Source: Solanum dulcamara (taxonomy: Eukaryota; Streptophyta; Magnoliopsida; Solanales; Solanaceae). Taken from it: a stretch of 64,000 bases of DNA. The notes under the pieces are model-generated. The model saw only the letters and a program-made list of their open reading frames with translations, was not told where the DNA came from and made no database searches. Below are positions 22,481 through 33,365 of this stretch, one piece after another. The stretch's first letter is position 1. The number at the start of each line of letters is the position of its first letter. The stretch is taken from positions 77,946,001 to 78,010,000 of the forward strand of contig NC_077240.1 in NCBI RefSeq assembly GCF_947179165.1, in the 5' to 3' direction. The position numbers were made by a program, and so were the translations under genes.

Positions 22481-22607
22481 CAAACAACAACAATAAACCC
22501 AATATAATGCAACGAGTGAGGTCTACGCAAACCTTACCCTTACCTTGGTGGGGTAGGGAGGTTGTTTCCGATAGATCATCGGCTCAAAAGAGGAGTATGA
22601 GAAACCA
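22481..22607 (-). mobile_element. short (TTG)n-tailed retroposon with 12-bp target duplication
   Basis: The 127-bp insert begins CAAACAACAACAATAAACCC and contains the conserved tail block (ACCTTGGTGGGGTAGGGAGG, GTTTCCGATAGATCATCGGC). It is flanked by CATATTATATAA at 22469-22480 and at 22608-22619. Confidence 0.85.
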
Positions 22608-22856
22608 CATATTATATAAGAACAGAAGAATAACAAAATTCTCGCAATTAAATGCTTACTTCATTGTAGCTTGGTGATTAACTGCAAAAGTCAAGTCAAA
22701 GTCAACGGATCTTTCAGACTAAACTGAAAAAAGTAAGAGTAACCACAACACCCAAATAGAAAAAGATGAATATAGATCTAAGATCTTTCTATTACATTTA
22801 TACTCTGTATTTACACATTAGTTACCTTCTCAAAAAACAAAATAGTGAAAGAGCTA

Positions 22857-22902
22857 CAACAACAACATACCTAGTGTAGTCCCACAAAGTGGGGTAAAGT
22901 GC
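22857..22902 (-). mobile_element. 46-bp (TTG)n-tailed retroposon
   Basis: The insert CAACAACAACATACCTAGTG plus a few further bases is just the end of the LINE tail. It is bounded by AAGAGCTA at 22849-22856 and 22903-22910, an extreme 5' truncation. Confidence 0.7.
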
Positions 22903-23065
22903 AAGAGCTACTAAAGCTTGGTAAATACCTCATTACTTGTCGCCTCAATAATATATTCATATTGACATATCATGACTTGCATTTAGAACTTCAATTGAGC
23001 ACTATTGATTTGTTGCAGCTGCGGAACATGAATAGTCTTGCCTGACTAGGTCAGCCAGTCAATAA

Positions 23066-26044
23066 TCACCAATAGTCCTTACATGAGCATGTTCCATGAG
23101 AGAAGTGGTGGAAGAGGTTAATATCACGAATAACTATTTCTCGGTTTGTAACAATTGACGCCAGCTTCATAAATTCATGGCAATCTCCACAGATGCAAAG
23201 ATTTTTAAAGATCCTGACAGTGCTATTCCTACTGCTGCTCATGAGAGCAAATGCTAGAGCTAGCCTTTCACTATGATGTGAAAGGTTGTCTATCTTTTCT
23301 TTGTCAGAGACATTATGAAGCACATAGTCTGTGTTTGGAATATATCCTGCAGCAGTAATTCTCGAAGCCAGCTCCGTCAACTTTTTATGGATATCCTTTA
23401 ACTTAGGATGTGAAGCATCCTGAGATAAGAAGACATGAACTTGATTATCAATCTCAGTCCAGCTACAACCAGGTTCCTTTTTGACACCCTGCCTGGACAT
23501 TAGTGCTCTAACCCTCGAAACATCAGCCCACCTACCTTTTGATGCATATATATTGGACAACAATATATAACTTGACTCTGCTTTTGGATCAATTTCGAAA
23601 AGTGTGTTTGCAGCTTTCTCAGCCAATTCCACATTTCCATGAGCCTTGCAGACTCCAAGAACAGTCTCCCATATCAAGGCATCAGGAGCAAGCTCCATAC
23701 CCTCAATGAAGTGTTCCATTTCATTAAATTTGCCTGCACGGCCAAGGATATCAACCATACAAGCATAATGTTCCATTGAAGGAGTGATACCAAAGCCATT
23801 TTTTATTGAGTCAAAATGCCTTCTTCCTTCTTTGACCAGGCCCAGATGGCTGCATGCAGAGAGGACAGCAAGAAAGGTAATCCCATCGGGCGGAATACCT
23901 TCACTTAACATGGTTCTAAATGTTTCCAATGCTTTTTCATCTAGTCCATGTTGGGAGTAAGCATATATAATTGTGTTCCACAACACTGTATCACTGGATC
24001 CCATGCTCTGAAATAGAGACTCGGCATCTATGATGCATCCAGATTTTGCATACATGTCAATTAATGCACTAGCTACATACATATCACTGAACTGCCCAGA
24101 CTTCATTACCACAGAATGCAACTGCCGCCCATTGTCTAGGCTGGCTATACGTGAACAACCTTTTAGACAGCTAGCAAGAGTGAACTCATTGGGTTTAATA
24201 GCTTCCCTTTGCATCTGATTGAAGCATCGGAAAGCCTTTTCTCCTTGATCAGACTGGGCATAACCTGAAATGACCACTGTCCAAGTGAACACATCTTTTT
24301 CACTCAATCTGTAAAAGATCAATTCTGCATCATCCAGCTGCCCACACTTGGCATACATATCAACCAAAGCAGTTCCTACATATACATTGCCACCAAGGTC
24401 GGTTTTAACTACATGGGCATGCACTTGTTTCCCCAGACTGGCATCTGAGAGGCTTGCACAAGATCTCAAATTGCTGATGAGCGTGTAAATATTTGGCCTC
24501 AAACCTTCAACAAGCAACTGCCTGAAGATTTTAGGCCCTTCATAAGAAGTTCCATTATCATGGAATCCAGACAAAAGGGAGTTCCACGAAATTATATCCC
24601 TATTACTCAAAGAAGAAAATATACGATATCCATCCAAAACTGACCCAAATTTCATGTACATTGCAATCAATGCATTACTGACATACTCTTCTGAGTCAAA
24701 ACTAAATTTGTAAACACAAGCATGGATACTTTTGCAACACCTTAAATCCATTGAATCAGCCGCTGCACTAACAACACTAGCTAGTGTAAATTGATTAGGC
24801 CTCAAACCTGAATGCCTCATCAAGCAAAAAAGCTGAATAGCTTCTCTCTTCTGTCCTTGCTGATCAAGTCCACTGATCATTGCAGTCCATGCCACAGTGT
24901 CAGGATTTTTAGTCCTTAAAAACACTTTCAGTGCATCATTTTGCAGACCACATTTGTTATACATATCTACAAGACTGCAGCTTGTAAAATCATCGATTTC
25001 AGACCCAATTTTGACCAACATTGAGTGGATAACTTGACCAGCTTTCAGATTAACTGAATTTGCACAACCCTTTAAAATAGTAGATAGGGTATAATTACTA
25101 AACCTCATCTCTGAATCTGGCATCTTCAAAAACAATTTCAGAGCCTCCTCTCCTTGACCAGCCTGCACATACCCATTAAGTAAAACATTCCATGACACTG
25201 AATTCTGCTCCGGCATGGAAAAGAATACTTTAACAGCAGATTCTAATTCACAGCATTTAGCATACAAATCAACAAGAGCAGAACCAACATAAACATCTGA
25301 AAAGGGTGCACCTTTAACAACCTCAGCATGTAGTTGTTTCCCAAACTCCAAATCTAAACACATTGAACAACCCTTTAAAACTGTTGCCAAAGTGAACTCA
25401 TTAGGCCTAATATCTTCTCCCCTCATCTCACGGAATAAAAAAATCCCTTTACTTCCATACCCTTGAGCTATAAACCCTGCTATCAATGCTGTCCACGACA
25501 CAACATCTCTGTTGGGAAGTAAATCAAACGCATTTTCTGCGAAAACTAAATCCCCACATTTCGAATAGAAATTAACCAAAGAAACCCATAAATGTGAATC
25601 TGGTTCTACCCCACTCCTAACCATTTCACCATGTAGAGCTTTACCTTCCTTCAAACATAACTTAGCAGCATAATCCTTGAGCATTTCAGAATACCATTTA
25701 AGCCCCCTTTTCTTGTCCTTAATCAAAAACCCACCATCACCCCTTTCAACTAACCTTTTCTTAGTACCATATTTCAACTCTTTAGTACTCAACCTCCTAG
25801 ACCCAACAGAATCTTGAAAGTTTTGTTTTTTTTCAACTGATGGGCAGTTAGGTTCCACAATTTGAACAGCAGCACATGAGAAACAGTTAAAGTGAACAGA
25901 GGGAAAGAGTGAAAAATTACCCAGTTGAGATTCATTGGGGCATAATATCAAACGGGTCCTAGGCACAGGATAAAAACTCGAAAAAATGCCTCGAAAAATC
26001 GGTGGATTACGCATATGTGCAGAGAGAAAATCGAGTTCCATCAA
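23066..26044 (-). CDS. DYW-class pentatricopeptide repeat protein
   Basis: Intronless, 992 residues. Residues 1 to about 110 are divergent and basic, consistent with an organelle transit peptide. From about 111 to 790 there are tandem PLS-type PPR motifs, with recurring phrases such as SALVDLYAKC, VSWNVLLNGYVQAGQGEEAL and RPNEFTLATVLKGC. E and E+ domains follow (IWETVLGVCKAHGNVELAEK near 791-810, then the PG box KEPGCSW near 856-862), and last a DYW domain ending CSCKDYW. The DYW domain keeps the cytidine-deaminase-like zinc site (H924-S-E926, C952-G-D-C955) and the second metal cluster (HGTCSC near 983-988). Proteins of this class bind specific plastid or mitochondrial transcripts and convert C to U. 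The target site cannot be read from sequence by eye. The ATG used is the first in the frame, and its neighbours are also methionine-rich. The gene looks intact. Confidence 0.93.
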   Translation of the reverse strand: MMELDFLSAHMRNPPIFRGIFSSFYPVPRTRLILCPNESQLGNFSLFPSVHFNCFSCAAVQIVEPNCPSVEKKQNFQDSVGSRRLSTKELKYGTKKRLVERGDGGFLIKDKKRGLKWYSEMLKDYAAKLCLKEGKALHGEMVRSGVEPDSHLWVSLVNFYSKCGDLVFAENAFDLLPNRDVVSWTALIAGFIAQGYGSKGIFLFREMRGEDIRPNEFTLATVLKGCSMCLDLEFGKQLHAEVVKGAPFSDVYVGSALVDLYAKCCELESAVKVFFSMPEQNSVSWNVLLNGYVQAGQGEEALKLFLKMPDSEMRFSNYTLSTILKGCANSVNLKAGQVIHSMLVKIGSEIDDFTSCSLVDMYNKCGLQNDALKVFLRTKNPDTVAWTAMISGLDQQGQKREAIQLFCLMRHSGLRPNQFTLASVVSAAADSMDLRCCKSIHACVYKFSFDSEEYVSNALIAMYMKFGSVLDGYRIFSSLSNRDIISWNSLLSGFHDNGTSYEGPKIFRQLLVEGLRPNIYTLISNLRSCASLSDASLGKQVHAHVVKTDLGGNVYVGTALVDMYAKCGQLDDAELIFYRLSEKDVFTWTVVISGYAQSDQGEKAFRCFNQMQREAIKPNEFTLASCLKGCSRIASLDNGRQLHSVVMKSGQFSDMYVASALIDMYAKSGCIIDAESLFQSMGSSDTVLWNTIIYAYSQHGLDEKALETFRTMLSEGIPPDGITFLAVLSACSHLGLVKEGRRHFDSIKNGFGITPSMEHYACMVDILGRAGKFNEMEHFIEGMELAPDALIWETVLGVCKAHGNVELAEKAANTLFEIDPKAESSYILLSNIYASKGRWADVSRVRALMSRQGVKKEPGCSWTEIDNQVHVFLSQDASHPKLKDIHKKLTELASRITAAGYIPNTDYVLHNVSDKEKIDNLSHHSERLALAFALMSSSRNSTVRIFKNLCICGDCHEFMKLASIVTNREIVIRDINLFHHFSHGTCSCKDYW

Positions 26045-27356
26045 TCAAGAAAAAGCAATAGATTTCAGTGAGCTGCTAGAACGATGACACTATAAATAGC
26101 AATCATCTCCAAGACTCAATAAGAGATGAGAGAATCCACACAAAAGAGATGATTTTTGCTTCTTTTTTTTCCCCTCGTTCTTGAAAAGTACTCAAAAAGA
26201 ATAACGGGGGCCGCTAGGGGCGGGGCGGGGGGACTAACTTATTGAGACATTAGGGCATTAACACTTTTTAGTTGCTTAATCTATGTAAAAATATAATAAA
26301 ATTAGTCCATAAAATTATGATTTGTCAACTTTGAACGAGTTAATAATTTTTTAATCATCCTTTAAAATGACTCAATTGATTTGGAGGATGATCATTCGTA
26401 TTGATTTTGATATTTAATATGGTGTGTCTATTAAAGTGATGTTATTGCACAATTAAAGTACACATTGTACATATTTTTATATCTATTAAGTTGCATGACT
26501 CATTTTGATATCTATAAAATTATTTCTTTATATTGTGCATGCTTTTATGTGAGCATGAATTGAACTTTAATAGTAATTGTGGTGTTCACAACCTAATTTG
26601 TTGCGTTGATGATAGTGTCTGTATTAGTTTGCAATGACATTGTTTTATACATCACTTTTTCATAGCGCTTATGAAAATTAATAATTGATCAAAATATTAC
26701 TTAGAATTGTAGACTTTTTTTAATATAAGGTAAAATTATAATTGATTTAAAGTATTAAATACTTGTTTACTTAGATCAAATAAGAAGTTTAATTAATTTC
26801 AAAGTACTAAATATAATATAATAATTAATGATAATTATTTGAGAAAATTATAAATAATTTTTATCTATTACATATCTTTTAATGAAGGTGGAAAAATTCA
26901 ATTAACACTTATAAGAATCTTTATATTTTAAAACTAATATAGATAATAAAAAATATAGAAGAAGAAAAAAGAAGAAAAGGAATTCATATGTTTTCGGTAA
27001 AGTGATCAAAATATCACTTAAATAGAATTATAAAAAAAATTATTTTTTTTTAAAAAATAAAATCTAATTGATTAAAAAGTGTAATATTATGATTTCTCGT
27101 CTAAATCAAATAAGGACTTTAATTAATTTTAAGTTCTAAATATAATATAATAATTGATACTCCAAGATATATTATAATTTCTATTACATTACCTTAATAA
27201 GTTTTGAATTTCTCAAAATTTTAATTCTAATATATTCAATCGATCTAATTGATTATCGAAACGTGAAAAATGTGACATAATTGTCATCTGCATGGACAAC
27301 ACAGTTGCGTGTCACATTTTTTTTTTAAATGTAATATGAAAGACTTTTTATCATAT
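26045..27356. other. PPR gene upstream region and intergenic spacer
   Basis: A TATAAATA-like stretch at about 26091-26098 lies roughly 50 bp upstream of the PPR start but reads as such on the opposite strand. A G-rich tract follows at 26206-26232. Beyond about 26300 the sequence is plain AT-rich spacer. Confidence 0.4.
26206..26232 (+). other. G-quadruplex-forming tract upstream of the PPR gene
   Basis: Runs of five, four, four and six guanines are separated by loops of six, one and one bases, which satisfies the usual G4 pattern. It stands alone in strongly AT-rich DNA about 160 bp upstream of the PPR start codon. The G-rich strand is the non-template strand for rightward transcription. Confidence 0.6.
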
Positions 27357-27970
27357 ATTAAAAGTGTTGATTTTGAGCTCTAATCATAAAGTTGCATTTA
27401 GTAATATTTAGGACGCATATTAAAATTAATTGAGCCCCAAAATAAATATTGAACATCACATGAAAAACAATAGAAAAAAAATTACAATAGCCCCAAAATG
27501 AATATTGAATTAAAATTAATTGACCCTCAAAGCGAATATAAAATATTGTGTGAAAAAAATTGAGAAAAGCTATAATAGCCCACACTATATTCACCTCCAC
27601 TGCTCCACGTTTTCCTCTTCTTCATTAAAAGTATTGATTTTAAGTTTTTGACTATGAAATCATTATTTATGACGAGAATTAAAATTAATTAATTTTTAAA
27701 GCGAATACGAAATATCGTATGAAAAACAATGAGAAAAAGCCCGCACTATTTTCACCTCCACCGTTCCAGATTTTCCTCTCCTTAATTAAAAGTATTGATT
27801 TTAAATTTTTGACCATAAAATCATTATTTTCCTCTCCTTAATTAAAAGTATTGATTTCGAATTTTTGACCATAAAATCATTATTTATTACGCAAATTAAA
27901 ATTTAGATGACCCAGAATATTGCGAGGAAAACTGTGAGAAAAAGCTATTTTCGCCTTCACTGCTCCCTAT
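27357..27970 (+). repeat. tandem repeat array upstream of the CAF1 gene
   Basis: Four unequal units begin ATTAAAAGT(A/G)TTGATTT at 27357, 27624, 27785 and 27841 (about 267, 161, 56 and 130 bp). They share TTTTTGAC(C/T)ATAAAATCATT, and three of the four (the first, second and last) share AAAAAGC...TTCACCTCCAC(T/C)G(T/C)TCC. The short third unit is an internal deletion of the same repeat. The last unit runs directly into the core promoter. Confidence 0.85.
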
Positions 27971-28004
27971 ACACTCACATATAGAGTGTAACTCCTCCTC
28001 TTCC

Positions 28005-28013
28005 TATAAATAG
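28005..28013 (+). promoter_or_regulatory. TATA box of the CAF1-like gene
   Basis: TATAAATAG lies about 80 bp upstream of the start codon, leaving a short leader. It is a strong plant TATA element in the right position. Confidence 0.75.
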
Positions 28014-28093
28014 GGATCTTCGCCTTCTTCGAACCTTACCAACCATTCTGGAAAAATCCCAAAATCATTCTCTTAGCTTTGATCATCTGGATC

Positions 28094-28951
28094 ATGTCGA
28101 CCTACGCCATTGTCATCCCACCACCTCCTCCATTCTCCTCCGTGAAAAAACCTGTTTTCATCCGTTCTGTTTGGGCGAACAATCTGGAATCTGAGTTTTC
28201 ATTGATCCGTAGCTTGATCGACCGTTTTCCTTTTATTTCAATGGATACAGAGTTCCCTGGTGTTATATACCAGTCGGATATACATGATAAGAACCCGATT
28301 GAACACTACAACATTCTGAAAATGAATGTTGATGCTCTTAAGCTGATTCAGGTAGGTATCACTCTGACTGATGCTTACGGTAACCTGCCGGACTTTGGCT
28401 GTAATTTTGGTTTTATCTGGGAGTTTAACTTCCGTGATTTTGATGTGTTGCACGATGATCATGCGCCCTCTTCCATCGAGTTGCTCCGTGATCACGGTAT
28501 GGACTTTAAGAAGACGCGTGCTCGTGGTGCTGATACCACCCGCTTTGCTGAATTGATGATGTCGTCTGGGCTGCTTTGCAACGATGCTGTTTCTTATGTC
28601 ACTTTTCACAGTGCTTATGATTTTGGCTACCTGATTAAGGTCCTTACGGGCTCTCAGCTGCCAGGTGTGTTGACAGAGTTTCTGGGGTTGTTGAGGGTCT
28701 TTTTTGGTGAAAGGGTTTATGATGTGAAACATATGATCGTGTTTTTCCCGGGCCTTTATGGAGGATTGGACAGGGTTGCAGATGCTCTCATGGTGAACCG
28801 GCTTGTGGGGAATAGCCATCAGGCTGGCTCGGATAGCTTGGTCACTTGGCACGCATTTCAGAAACTAAAGCAGGTCTACTTAGAGGACAATGAGGCTCGC
28901 ACCGAGAAGTTTGGTGGTGTTCTCTTTGGGTTAGAGGTTCTTTCTCCCTAG
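28094..28951 (+). CDS. CAF1: CCR4-associated factor 1 (CAF1)-type deadenylase
   Basis: Intronless, 285 residues, the usual size for plant CAF1/POP2. It is a DEDDh 3'-5' exonuclease that shortens mRNA poly(A) tails, normally as the catalytic partner of CCR4 on the NOT scaffold in the cytoplasm. Catalytic residues are visible in order: SMDTEFPG (D51, E53), [10 protein letters not shown] (D176) and [10 protein letters not shown] (H242, D247). A proline run (PPPPP, 9-13) precedes the domain. The ATG at 28094 is chosen because it is the first ATG in the frame; the frame is open a few codons further upstream but without one. In plants, family members of this intronless kind are often stress- or wound-induced and multicopy, and the upstream tandem repeats fit a recently duplicated locus. 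There are no frame breaks and it appears functional. Confidence 0.93.
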   Translation: MSTYAIVIPPPPPFSSVKKPVFIRSVWANNLESEFSLIRSLIDRFPFISMDTEFPGVIYQSDIHDKNPIEHYNILKMNVDALKLIQVGITLTDAYGNLPDFGCNFGFIWEFNFRDFDVLHDDHAPSSIELLRDHGMDFKKTRARGADTTRFAELMMSSGLLCNDAVSYVTFHSAYDFGYLIKVLTGSQLPGVLTEFLGLLRVFFGERVYDVKHMIVFFPGLYGGLDRVADALMVNRLVGNSHQAGSDSLVTWHAFQKLKQVYLEDNEARTEKFGGVLFGLEVLSP

Positions 28952-29232
28952 ATGTAGTGTTTTAATTTCAGAATTTCTGTACAATCCGTATTGCTAATCC
29001 AAAGGAGTTTTAGTTTGGTTAATTTGTGTTCCTTAATTTATATGCATTCCCTTTATGTGTGCATTCATATAACTCAATCAAAAGCATAAGGTTGGTCATG
29101 TAAGTTTTGAGTACTGGTATAACTTGGGAACCTTGCATGTTAAGACCGAAATTATGCATTTATGTGTCCTAGACTACTTCATTTTAGTGTGATACTAAGA
29201 GTGGGATCATCAGATTTGTGAAATTCAGTCAG
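28952..29232 (+). other. CAF1-like 3' flank
   Basis: T-rich non-coding sequence, presumably containing the 3' UTR. No certain poly(A) signal. Confidence 0.4.
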
Positions 29233-29331
29233 TCTACCTTGGTCCAGTGGTCTAGTGGGTTTAAAGCCCCAACGAGAGTCCGAGTCCGATTCCCAATAAT
29301 TACATCGTATGCCGTTTCCTTATCAAAAAAA
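29233..29331 (+). mobile_element. possible tRNA-derived SINE
   Basis: A-box-like GGTCCAGTGG at 29241-29250 and B-box-like AGTCCGATTCC at 29283-29293 are about 40 bp apart, followed by an A-run at 29324-29331. The spacing suits an internal RNA polymerase III promoter. There is no cloverleaf with matched acceptor stem, so it is not a working tRNA gene. No clear target duplication. Confidence 0.45.
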
Positions 29332-29369
29332 TTTGTGTTTCCCACATGGAATTGAAAATCAGAACATAG

Positions 29370-30870
29370 CTGTGGTTTGGCTAAAAATTGAGAGAATAAG
29401 CTTGAATCTCAAAAAGTGGGGTTTAGTGCATGGCTGAATGATAGGTCAATGTTTTGAATATTCAAGACTGGAGTGTTCTGACTTGTGAGGGAGTAGAAGG
29501 ATGTGTATAATTTGACAGTCATAGTCAGTGATCGGTTACTATTTGTCTTGAGATGAACAATAAAATACTAGATTAAAATATGATTAAATAGACCTTGTTG
29601 CGATGATGGTTCAGAATTCACATTAAACATGGTCATACAACTATAAATCTTGGTGATTCATGTTGTGTATCCAATCTGTTCAACCTGAAATATATGGTTT
29701 TCTGCATCAATAAGATAAATTGGAGAACATTCGATGTTGATTAGAGCTATGAATTTATTAGTCCTAGATGGGTTCACTTAGTGGTACAAAGAGTAAAATT
29801 ATTGAATTTGTGAAGTTTAGTCTGTGTACAAGATTCGTGTTTCTTGTAAGGACTTAATCTTCATGCTTAACCAAATGAAATGGAGAGAAGTAGCTGAGAT
29901 TTGAAATGTGATAGTTCAATTAGATGAGCTGTGTTGTTAGATTAGATTGTTTGAATCTTAATGGTTTGGAAGTATTAGATGGTTAATCTTGACAATGATG
30001 GGTCTGGTTACAATGGTTTGTCTTTAAGTAAGTAGTTGATTATAGATAAGCATCTCTTAATTATTTTTTGTTGCAGAGGTGGTTCAAAAGTCATAGCATC
30101 ATTTAAAGTTGTTATGTGGTTGAGCTGGTTAGAGGTAGTTTGGAAGTGAATGTTGTTGACTTAGTTGGTGAGAGTTCTTTTTTAACATATGAGTTTTTGT
30201 AGTTAACTTTTTTGGTCAATGAGAAATCGGTTTGGAGCCAACTCATTGGACCAACGTAGCTTTTGAAACTTGGGGATGGTGGTCACTCCCTTACTTTTCT
30301 CCACTTAAATACTAGATTTAGTTCATTTGAGGTCGAACTCAAACTAGTGAATTAAAATATTAACCCCCAATCATTGCCAATTGGGTGTAGTCATTTTTAT
30401 CACACTCTTGGCATCTGGACTTGGAGATTAATAATTTATTAGGTTGAACCATTGAAGGAAACGTGTGTTAACGAACTTGGTATGTGAGATTTTGCAATTA
30501 AGATGGAGTTGTCCGTCATATTGACTCATACTTAATTATATTTTGGTGATTCTAGAATCATTTTGAATTTATTTTCTAAATATGCGCTAATACATATTGT
30601 CTTTGAAATGTTTCGGTGAGGATTGTGTAATGTTTTGCTTTGGTGTCATTTGAGCGAACATTAAAAACTAGCTTATAAATTAGTTAACAATGCCTCTATA
30701 TTGGGGTCGCCTATATGAATAATCAATTTATTCCATCTTATTCGAGCCTCTTTCTTTCAATACATATTAAGAAGGTTCAACATAATTTGTCTATGTTTGC
30801 ATCGACTATTAGCCTACCACAGTCTTCCTACTTTAATTGAAGTTGTTAGTTTTATTCTATATAAAAAGTT
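29370..30870 (+). repeat. duplicated segment A (related to 37771-39500 and to inverted 33690-34440)
   Basis: The first part, starting GAGAATAAGCTTG, aligns over its length with 37771-39500 (for example GTGATCGGTTACTATTTGTC and GCAGAGGTGGTTCAAAA in both). The last ~680 bp (30190-30870) reappear inverted at 33690-34440, with phrases such as CTCAAACTAGTGAATTAAAA and GTGTTAACGAACTTGGTAT. No coding potential was recognised. Confidence 0.75.
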
Positions 30871-31097
30871 TAGATTTATTTAAAGGAAGATTGGAGTGGT
30901 GATGGCGAAAAAGTCATGTGAAGAAAAAGGGACATCGTTCTAATGGTTGATTTTCCTTTTGAAATCAATAAATTTACATGAAAATTAATGATAAGGATAT
31001 TTCTACTTTTGTTGGCTTTTTGTAGCTTCTACCTCGCAAAAAAGAATTGCTTCTACTACGATTTTTTTTTCCTTTTTGGCCAAACATCAGAAATCTC
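30871..31097. other. short spacer
   Basis: Nothing recognised. Confidence 0.4.
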
Positions 31098-31840
31098 CAA
31101 CAACAACAACATACCGGATATCCTCATTCCTAATCTTATCACTTCTAGTATGTCCGCACGTCCATCTTAGCATTCTCATGTCCACCCGTACAACAAAGAT
31201 GGTCTAACCACTACTTTGCATTTTCTGATCATGAGAGTTTTTGACTGACTAACACTCCACCCATACAACAAAGACGGTCTAACCACCATTTTGCAGAACT
31301 TACCTTTCAGTTTAGATTGTACCGTTTGATCACACAAGACTCCACTTTGTCTATGCTACACCAATGCTATGTGTGACATCATCTTTGATGTCCTAACTTT
31401 ATAGGATTATAGACCTAAAATACTTGAGATTTTCTCTCTCGAATAGTCTCTAAATTCGCACTCCAAATATTTTGTCTCCACACTTTCAACCTAGCATCAA
31501 CTCTGTTACGTGTCTCATTAATAGTATTATGTCATTTACCAATAACATACATCATGACACCTCATCCAAAATATACCGCGTCAACTCATCTGTCATCAAG
31601 AAAAATAGAAACGGACTTAGAACTGATCCCTGGTGCAATCCATCCCAACATGGAAGTGCTCCAAGTCTCCTCCAACCGTTCTAATCTGAGTTTTAGCTCT
31701 ATCATATATGTCCTTTATCGACGTAATGTAAGCCATTGGTACACCTTTATTCTACAGGTACCTCCAAAGGATTTCCCTTGGGATTTTTTCATAGGCCTGT
31801 TCCTTTCCCTATATTTCTCTACCCATCTCCAAAGAAGGAA
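31098..31840 (-). mobile_element. RTE-type LINE fragment, internally deleted
   Basis: Read on the - strand it encodes broken pieces of the same reverse transcriptase as 15496-17502, around the palm (YVIGK-like region near the FADD position) and GVLCDQTVQSKLKGKFCKMVV near 31330-31280. It then passes to the 3' end with CAACAACAACAAC (on +) at 31098-31110. The 3' UTR is missing between coding part and tail, so the copy has an internal deletion. Only short open frames remain. Confidence 0.75.
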
Positions 31841-32340
31841 AAATGTTTTAAACTTATCGAAAACTTGGTCAAACAGGTTTGTAATTGATGTTAAATATAT
31901 CATAAGCTTTTGAATTTCCGTACACGAAATTTCCTCCAAATGCAACTTGTGTCATTTCCACATTTGAATACCTAAAAATTCTCAACCAACTTGTGTCATT
32001 TCCACAACCTTCACAAGTTTCAAGAACTCAAATTCACTTCATTTGCAACTTTGAACTTGGCTTTTACGTTTTTCCATCTAAAGAACATTCCAAAATAGAT
32101 CACAACTCTTTGATGATTGAGCAAGTTCTTGAAGTGTTATTAAAAGCCATGCCTTCATCACTTAGAGCGGTTGAAAGATGCCAATGTTATTACCTCAGGT
32201 GAAGTGATGTGCTCCGATGCTTCAATTAATGAGTTGCAAAGTGATCCCAATAAGAAATGGTCTATTCATTAAATATGACTTAAAATAATAGATCGAGAAA
32301 GAAGAGAGATAGTAGGACCCTTCGTTTTCAAGTACTATAA
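31841..32340. other. intergenic spacer
   Basis: No gene supported. A short direct repeat, CAACTTGTGTCATTTCCACA, occurs at about 31947 and 31988. Confidence 0.4.
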
Positions 32341-32560
32341 ATCCTCTCCCTTTAGATTTCCACATTCTCCTTATCGATATTTTTTTTTGTTTTCTCCACT
32401 TTATAATTCCCTTCTACTATTATAGTTTGTTTGCTTCTTTCGATTCATTAATCCTCTCCCTTTAGATTTCCACATTCTCCTTATCGATATATTTTTTTTG
32501 TTTTCTCCAATTTATAATTCCCTTTTACTATTATAGTTTGTTTGCTTCTTTCGATTCATT
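32341..32560. repeat. 110-bp tandem duplication
   Basis: ATCCTCTCCCTTTAGATTTC at 32341 recurs at 32451. The two 110-bp copies are nearly identical through TTGCTTCTTTCGATTCATT, with only an extra T and a few substitutions, so the duplication is recent. Confidence 0.85.
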
Positions 32561-32839
32561 TCTTTCTTCATCTTTTACTTCTAACGACGACCATACTTCT
32601 CCTTTTATTATTATCTAAGTCACCTTCTTTTGCTACTTGTTCTTGACATATCTATTGCTCCTCTCTTTTACTCTTACTAAAGTTGCAAAATCCATAAAAA
32701 TGAATTCAAATTTGCAAAGCCATTCTTTTTATAGTTGTTTCATTGAAAATTAAAAACTCAATTTTACAAATGAAATTGCGGTTTTATGGCCTAGATGAAT
32801 TTTACTTAAACAATGCATAATTAGAGCAATTAAGAAATA

Positions 32840-33100
32840 CTCCCTCTGTTCCCGTTAATCCTCTCTAATAAGATGAAACACTTCTAAATTTGAATATAAT
32901 TGAATTTACCCTTCCCATTTTACCCTTAATGAGAAGCTTTTATAACCAGACAAATGTTATGGCATGTTCAAAGCCACCAATTTCGAAAGTTTTATAGTTG
33001 CACAAATATTATGTCATACTTTAGACCACTAGTTTCAAAAAATTCTCTCTTAAACTCTGTATCAATTCAAAAAATGACACATAAATTGATACGGAGGTAG
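32840..33100. mobile_element. Stowaway-type MITE
   Basis: 261 bp, starting CTCCCTCTGTTCC and ending ATACGGAGGTAG, with TA on both sides (32838-32839, 33101-33102). Terminal sequence, size and TA target are those of Tc1/mariner-derived Stowaway elements. Confidence 0.85.
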
Positions 33101-33124
33101 TATTAGGTTATTGTATGGTTTGTT

Positions 33125-33365
33125 GAAATTAGTAGGTTCAATAAGTGTTGTTAGACGCTCAATTCGGTCCGCGTGAAGCTTGAAATTAGGTGAAGCTCAA
33201 GTGAGGTGCTTTGCATAATTTGAGTTAACAAATATTATGATTATTGTATATTGACAATTGAAATTAGTAGTTTCAATTAGTGTTGTTAAGCACTCATTTT
33301 AATCCTCTTGAACCTTGAAACTAGGTGAAGCTCAAGTTAGGCGCTTAGCCTTGTTTAGGCAACAG
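33125..33365. repeat. 135-bp tandem duplication
   Basis: GAAATTAGTAG at 33125 and at 33260 begin two diverged copies that share GTGTTGTTA(A/G)(A/G)C and TAGGTGAAGCTCAAGT. Confidence 0.75.

Noticed and set aside
24030..24218. 62-codon + strand frame
   Set aside because: Shadow inside the PPR gene.
28238..28852. 204-codon frame on the - strand
   Set aside because: Exact antisense of the CAF1-like gene; the sense strand has all catalytic motifs.
29233..29331. tRNA gene
   Set aside because: A-box and B-box resemblance but no paired acceptor stem or clear anticodon arm; more likely a SINE.
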